Of a stretch of 64,000 nucleotides of DNA, positions 59,569-64,000 are shown piece by piece. Source of the stretch: Micropterix aruncella. Its lineage: Eukaryota; Arthropoda; Insecta; Lepidoptera; Micropterigidae. Position 1 is the first letter of the stretch. The number at the start of each line of letters is the position of its first letter. Under the pieces are notes generated by a model, which was not told the DNA's origin, did no database searches, and saw nothing but the letters and a program-made list of their open reading frames with translations. The DNA lies in contig OX155955.1 in NCBI GenBank assembly GCA_944548615.1, positions 2,496,340 to 2,560,339 of the forward strand, read 5' to 3'. The position numbers and the translations under genes were made by a program.

Positions 59569-60085
59569 ATATGGTATTATATTGAACAATGCCATAGTAC
59601 GTTTTAGCAATCCTTCTGCGCCGGCGACACGCAGATGGGGCTGTTAGCACTGTTCGGCGGAACTAATAGCAATTTATTTAGCCACCTATAATAACATTGT
59701 TAATGACTGATAGATTATTATAAACCCATTATTTAAACAATCTATCGCATTTTTATATTGGCTGATTATGTAACAGAAATAATACGGAGATATTAGAATG
59801 CCATCTATTAGTCTATTCGAATATTAAAACGTGTAATTGTTATGTATTGAAAGCTGTATACCAAATTAAAAATTGGCATATTTGTGTAAATAATATTAAA
59901 ATATGAATAGCTGTGATTTCAACATTACTTTGTTATTATATCACTATTTTATTTTGGGATAGGATACCGTAACTATTATATAAAATAAAATATTAATACA
60001 TGGTTGGAACTATGACTGTCATCTACACGTTGCGTTTCGTGGCAGAATCCTAGCTGTCAAAACGTAATATGGCTTCCAATATCCT
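59569..60085. mobile_element. Repeat family H, element with diverged inverted ends
   Basis: Left end ATATTGAACAATGCCATAGT then ACGTTTT. The reverse complement of the right end reads GATATTGGAAGCCATATTAC then GTTTTGACAGCTAGGATTCT. The second agrees closely with the fragment at 47440. Internal ATGCCATCTATTAGTCTAT occurs again at 61469. The element is non-coding. Confidence 0.5.
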
Positions 60086-60740
60086 ATATAATACAACATA
60101 CTATATAAATTAATCAATGCTTGTAGTATGTAAATGAATATTTCAAGAAAGTTAAAAATAAAATAAATAAACACAGTGTAAAGCGTATAATAATATACAT
60201 ACAGCATAAACCGGTTCATCTTTTTTTAAATAATATTTTAACCTGTTCAGATAACTCTTTAAGACTCAGATTCGCCGTAGATTCTCTGCAACGCTTTCGC
60301 GATTTTTTTTCTGAAACAGACATTTTTTTTTCTAAAATACATTTTAAAACCTTATATATCCAAAACGAAACAAAATCGATCCACAGTTAACAAGTTTTAT
60401 TGTCGATGGGTTTTAACGTAGTTTATGCTGACAGAGTTTGTGTTAGGAAAAAACAGACTGTATTTCCTCGACGTTTGGAATAAAGACGAATTACACAGAA
60501 GATTGAAACGTAGAATTTCATTCGCGACAACTGTGCGCTTTCGTGGTGATGATTATACAAAAGGGATACAGTTAACAATAGTCTTCAATCATATATTTAG
60601 TAATAAATGATTGAATAAAGAATTTATAAATTTCGAATTTAGAAATTTGGAATTTAGAAATTTCCAGCTGGATTATATTTATTACCAACTGCAATACAAT
60701 ATTTTCAAAACAGTTAATTAAATAAACAAAAGCCCCTTTC
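60086..60740. other. Unassigned interval
   Basis: A plus-strand frame at 60425-60610 has no recognised motif. A cluster of four related AAATTT(C/A)GAATTT motifs lies at 60623-60665. Confidence 0.35.
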
Positions 60741-60743
60741 TTG

Positions 60744-60986
60744 TTATCGACTATCCCGACATTCCAACGAGCAACAATAGGCGTTATTGTTGACGTTATC
60801 TCTGTGGTCGGTTGATAAGGCAGTGAAGCCGCAGTCAAAATTAATTCTTCGAATGAATACGAAAGCTTCCGGCCCCGGGCAGTCTGCGGTGGCAATGTTT
60901 TTAAACCGATAAATCATAAATAACAGGACAATTATAAATGATACGACAAAGGCAATAATGGCAACCAGATTATACAAAGCCCACAT
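60744..60986 (-). CDS. Candidate small single-pass membrane protein (unrecognised)
   Basis: The internal ATG at 60986 opens an 80-residue frame beginning MWALYNLVAIIAFVVSFIIV and LLFMIYRFK, an N-terminal hydrophobic helix of about 22 residues followed by basic residues. The tail contains PGPEAFVFIRRINFDCGFTA and four more Cys residues. Codon composition is less AT-biased than the flanks, which is why I keep it. The longer upstream frame (to 61175) runs through repeat family I and is not credible as coding. Alternatively this is one exon of a larger gene, or chance. No homologue is recognised. Confidence 0.25.
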   Translation of the reverse strand: MWALYNLVAIIAFVVSFIIVLLFMIYRFKNIATADCPGPEAFVFIRRINFDCGFTALSTDHRDNVNNNAYCCSLECRDSR

Positions 60987-61054
60987 AATATTAGGTATAC
61001 AAAAAAAACAATGGGAAATACAAAAAATTTTTTTTTTGGTAAATTTGTAGATTA

Positions 61055-61310
61055 TATGTATTAAAGAAAAGTTTGAAGTGTTGAGCGCGCTGCGCCTTCT
61101 ATCTGTAGGTAAAATATCGCTAATAAACAATATTAGCGATAATTTACCTGACGCTAGATAGCGTATCGTGGTCATATCTTTTTATTCTATTTTTTTTTAA
61201 ATGTTTTTTTGTTGTCCCAAAAAAATCCTACCAAAAGTTGCTCAGTTCGTAGTACTGATTAACTTACTGCAAGGATGTCACTAAATAAAAACACACCCTG
61301 TATAGGGTAT
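61055..61310. repeat. Repeat family I, second copy with central palindrome
   Basis: GTAAAATATCGCTAATAAAC followed by AATATTAGCGATAATTTACC is a near-perfect palindrome flanked by CTATCTGTAG and CGCTAGATAGCG. The right end TTGCTCAGTTCGTAGTACTG through ACACCCTGTATAG matches 19310-19383. Confidence 0.6.
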
Positions 61311-61540
61311 TAGATTGCTCAATGCCATAGCATGTTTTGACAACTTCTATGCCGACAAGCTTTTTTTTAATAAAAGACTAATTAATTATAAAAATCAATA
61401 ATAACAATAATTTCACAAACATTTAATTATTACTACCATGTTGTATATAGGCTGATTAAACCATCAATGCCATCTATTAGTCTATGAACTTTAACGTGCG
61501 TAATTATTACGTATTGAAACCCTTATTCCAAATTAACCAT
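61310..61540. repeat. Repeat family H, internally deleted copy
   Basis: Starts GGGTATTAGATTGCTCAATG with ATGTTTTGACAACTTCTATG and contains AATGCCATCTATTAGTCTAT, AACGTGCGTAATTATTACGT and TTCCAAATTAACC in the order seen at 59569-59870. It lacks the large right arm. Confidence 0.5.
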
Positions 61541-62296
61541 CCTACCTTTGAGTTATTATACAAAAAGTATAGGTAAAAAAACGTTGCTTTTTTTATTACA
61601 TTTCCAAATAACAATACTTGATTACAATATATCAGTAGCGACACGGATTTTTTTTCGATACTTTTTAGTATCGAGTACTTTTGTTTCAATACCGATACTT
61701 TTTAAATCGATACTTTTACTCAATGAGTACTTTTTGGCAAGTATCATATCGAATAAATCTTATGAATTATTTTTTTAAACTAGGTTTTATGAGTCATGTT
61801 TATGCCTGCCGGTTAAGAAATAAGAAGATGTTATGCTTCATTCATTCACTATGGTATATAGAAATTTTAACTTTATTGGTTGAAAATAAAGTTCACTATG
61901 CTATAAAATTGCGTTGACGTTCATTTACTCAACTCAACTCTCAGCAGTGTTGCCAATGTAGCGACTTTGTCGTTAGATTAAGCGACATTTTGACACTAAC
62001 AGCATCATCGATGTTTTATTGTCGTCAGCTTCGAGAAATTCGTCACAGATTGATACTGCTGAGCTGTGTCAATCTTCTGAGCTGTCAATGAGCTGTGTCA
62101 ATCTGGTGGCTCTGCTAAGCTGTAAAATCGTACACTTAAAATCGAAATCAAAAATCGAAAACGATGCAGACACGCATTTTTTTAAAATGGCCCCACAATG
62201 TAAAAACTTTGCAGATGAAAGAAACGTTACATTTTCTAATGTTGTAATAGGCTATTTATCACATGGGAATGTTTAATTTTACATTTAGGCGATAAT
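61541..62296. other. Unassigned interval with a cluster of GTATCGATA-like motifs
   Basis: At 61647-61720 the motifs CGATACTTTTTAGTATCGAG, ACCGATACTTTTTAAATCGA and TACTTTTACTCAATGAGTAC follow one another as imperfect small palindromes. A duplicated GAGCTGTGTCAATCT occurs at about 62062 and 62090. No gene is recognised. Confidence 0.4.
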
Positions 62297-62545
62297 AACA
62301 CGGCCTCGTGGCATAGTGGGAAGGTCGCCTGCTCTTACATTGATCCGGGTTCGATTTCAGACTGTGTCTAAATATTCCTTTGGGATAAAATTAACGGGAT
62401 TGGTTTTTTGAATGCTGTCGATCAAATACAATAACAAGACGTACATTTGCTGGCTGACGGAAATGGATGACTGCAAGATATCGCTGTAGCGATAAGTCCG
62501 CCATTTGTGCAAAAGTAGTCCTTTAAAACCAGTGTAATCATCACT
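62297..62545 (+). mobile_element. tRNA-derived SINE
   Basis: The head has an A-box-like GTGGCATAGTGGGAAGG and a B-box-like CCGGGTTCGATTTCAGA about 30 bp downstream, as in RNA polymerase III promoters of tRNA-derived SINEs. The body contains TTGGGATAAAATTAACGGGA, shared with the minus-strand fragment at 51940-52100. The tail region has GCGATAAGTCCGCCATTTGT. It is not a functional tRNA, as no cloverleaf can be drawn around it. Confidence 0.65.
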
Positions 62546-62962
62546 ATGTAATGTTGTATTATTTTTAGTACATTTAAGTTACTCTATTCTTTTCTACTTA
62601 GGTACACGCATATTACACGTAGGTACACATACATAACACTTTTTTCTAGTTTATTAATACATTTATTTATTTATTTACGAAAACATATTTAACCGTACAG
62701 AGCTCCAAATCTTTAATTATTATTCTAGACTATATTATTATCTACATACACCTAATTACTATTTAACCTTTCTTCTTATTACTAAGCACTACTTTTTTTA
62801 GTACACGTATACTATTATTACATATTTACCTAATTCCTTGATAGATAATAAATGCCATTACCGTACTTTGCAGCTGTGTTAGCTCACTGTCCAAATATCC
62901 AATTCTAGCTGAGCCAAACATAGTTCATTTAGGGTACGAAGCGTCCGCACCGTTAAGCAGTG
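62546..62962. other. Unassigned AT-rich interval
   Basis: A TTTA run at 62660-62680 may be the tail of the minus-strand LINE fragment that follows. Confidence 0.4.
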
Positions 62963-63250
62963 TTAAACGATGATATTTCTAGCTCGTGGTAACGCGAATA
63001 ATACGTGAATCCAAGCAAGGCAGTAATTGGCGGGTACAAACAGACTGATTCTTCTAAGGTTGATCGTATTATCAACGAACTTCCTATGCAATTTATAAAT
63101 GTGGCAGATTGCCAGCCAATCTTTTCTTACGTTTATTGAGTTGTACCGAATCATCCCTAGAATAAATGCCTTAAGATACAGGAAAGGATAATATTCATAC
63201 TCCTTAAAGTACAGGAATCTCAGAAAGCTTTTCTGTACACACTCCAACCT
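62963..63250 (-). pseudogene. LINE ORF2 C-terminal fragment
   Basis: A 94-codon minus-strand frame reads ECVQKSFLRFLYFKEYEYYP, then FLYLKAFILGMIRYNSINVR, and ICHIYKLHRKFVDN and LRRISLFVPANYCLAWIHVL with FALPRAR at the end. This is the Jockey-type ORF2 distal part (QK.FLRFL.FK.YGYYP ... LGML.Y.SL..RR ... VP.NY.R.R...LF..P.AR.). It is the continuation, in family terms, of the same region as the fragment at 12.4 kb. The frame is open but the RT catalytic domain is missing. Confidence 0.8.
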
Positions 63251-63549
63251 GGATATGTAACTATTTTCATAAGGACTACATATTGCCGCTTTGACTTATA
63301 AACTACTTCGAATCTAAATACGTAGTAGGAATTGCTGTAAGAGATTGTCGTATGATGCTAAATCCGCCAATTGTGAAATTTCCCAATAAAGATTCTTTTT
63401 TTTATTTTTTTTTTTATTTCAACAAAAGAGAAAAACAGTGCTCGGGTCTTAAGTTAATAAATAATAATAACAATATTACTGCCAAAATAGTCTCCTGATA
63501 ATATACAGTTTATGTGCGTGATGTTGTGTAATAATATTTATATATTATG
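63251..63549. other. SINE-like tail and spacer
   Basis: TGCTAAATCCGCCAATTGTG and CCCAATAAAGATTCTTTTTT at 63357-63401 resemble the 3' part of the SINE at 62.3 kb (AGTCCGCCATTTGTGC). The rest is unassigned. Confidence 0.4.
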
Positions 63550-63966
63550 TTATATAATCATGTTCTCTCGGTTTGTGAGTGTGTATGATAGAGTAGAAAG
63601 AGTGTGTTTATATTTGTGATTGTGATGTGTGTAAGTACATCTACGTGTATGAGTCATAGTTGTGTATATATGAGAGTGTGCGATTCTGCACAGGTATGTA
63701 TCTATTCTAGCTTTTATGGTCTGGTCTATTACCGCTCTGATAAACTCGTTTTTGCTCATTGAGAATATGTCTAGTTCCTGTAACGATTCATCGTAGGCTT
63801 CCATAATTCGATGCAGAGTTGAATTCCTTGCTTGATTTGTATGGAGTCTGGGTACATTGAATACCCTTGGGTGACGACTTCGGCGCGATGGGACATTTAA
63901 GGCTATTCTGCTTAGAATTTGTGGGCTGTCGATATGATGCGAAAGTATATTGTGGAAGAACGTCAT
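63550..63966 (-). pseudogene. LINE ORF2 C-terminal fragment running towards the window edge
   Basis: The minus strand reads TFFHNILSHHIDSPQILSRI, ALNVPSRRSRHPRVFNVPRL, HTNQARNSTLHRIMEAYDES and LDIFSMSKNEFIRAVI. The order I.SP..L..I...VP.R..R....F..P...TN.....P..R......D.......DIF is the terminal segment of Jockey-type ORF2. The frame then runs on through a His/Thr-rich simple-sequence region rather than ending at the usual stop, and upstream meets a stop just inside the window end. The catalytic part, if present, lies beyond base 64000. Confidence 0.75.
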
Positions 63967-64000
63967 ATCAGTTACTACGTCGCTGCTGAAGACTCAGCAT

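Noticed and set aside
62297..62365. Functional tRNA gene
   Set aside because: A and B boxes are present but the cloverleaf is not, and the body is shared with another SINE copy at 52 kb.

Overview
This is an AT-rich stretch of animal, almost certainly insect and most likely lepidopteran, genomic DNA. The case for Lepidoptera is inferential: it rests on an ORF1 joining a PHD finger to a baculovirus-FP-like C-terminal domain, on Helitrons beginning TCTATACTAATA and ending GGGCAACAGCTAG, on Penelope-like elements, and on many fold-back MITEs. I find no convincing conserved host gene, rRNA gene, CRISPR array or prokaryotic operon. Nearly all the recognisable coding potential belongs to transposable elements in various stages of decay, several of them nested.

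Layout. At 0-13 kb lie fragments of non-LTR retrotransposon reverse transcriptases (about 0.65-1.3 kb on +, 2.6 kb on -, 4.8-5.3 kb on -, 10.7-11.1 kb on +, 12.4-12.7 kb on -), a Ty3/gypsy-type Gag relic (8.8-9.5 kb), Helitron pieces (6.2-6.8 kb and 11.25-11.84 kb) and fold-back MITEs (4.1, 6.9 and 10.2 kb). At 13-19.4 kb lie a fold-back MITE at 13.3 kb, a long (AT)n tract, a 2.5-copy tandem array with a 559-bp period, and a nested MITE. At 20.1-22.4 kb is a broken DNA transposon with terminal inverted repeats encoding a DUF7869-like protein. At 22.5-27.9 kb is the best preserved element, a nearly full-length CR1/Jockey-group LINE on the minus strand: ORF1 is intact, ORF2 carries one single-base frameshift, an extra open frame fills the spacer, and a 241-bp piggyBac-type MITE sits in its 3' UTR.

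At 28-36 kb are Penelope-like element (PLE) relics, including a long reverse transcriptase plus GIY-YIG gene at 33.8-35.6 kb, and a second (AT)n tract. At 36-44.5 kb are copies of an unnamed GC-richer repeat (37.0 and 40.4 kb), more LINE tails, and a two-exon relic gene start at 39.5-40.2 kb. At 44.7-46.0 kb is a broken YqaJ-like nuclease gene. At 47-64 kb are Helitrons, SINEs, MITEs, a third (AT)n tract, an orphan helix-turn-helix ORF and further LINE C-terminal fragments.

No set of genes here forms a host pathway. The biology is that of a transposon graveyard with one recently active LINE. Such density is compatible with a gene desert, pericentromeric DNA or a W chromosome, but the sequence alone does not say which. 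Intervals described as unassigned were read on both strands without finding a feature I can name. Coordinates of repeat boundaries are approximate unless the termini are stated.
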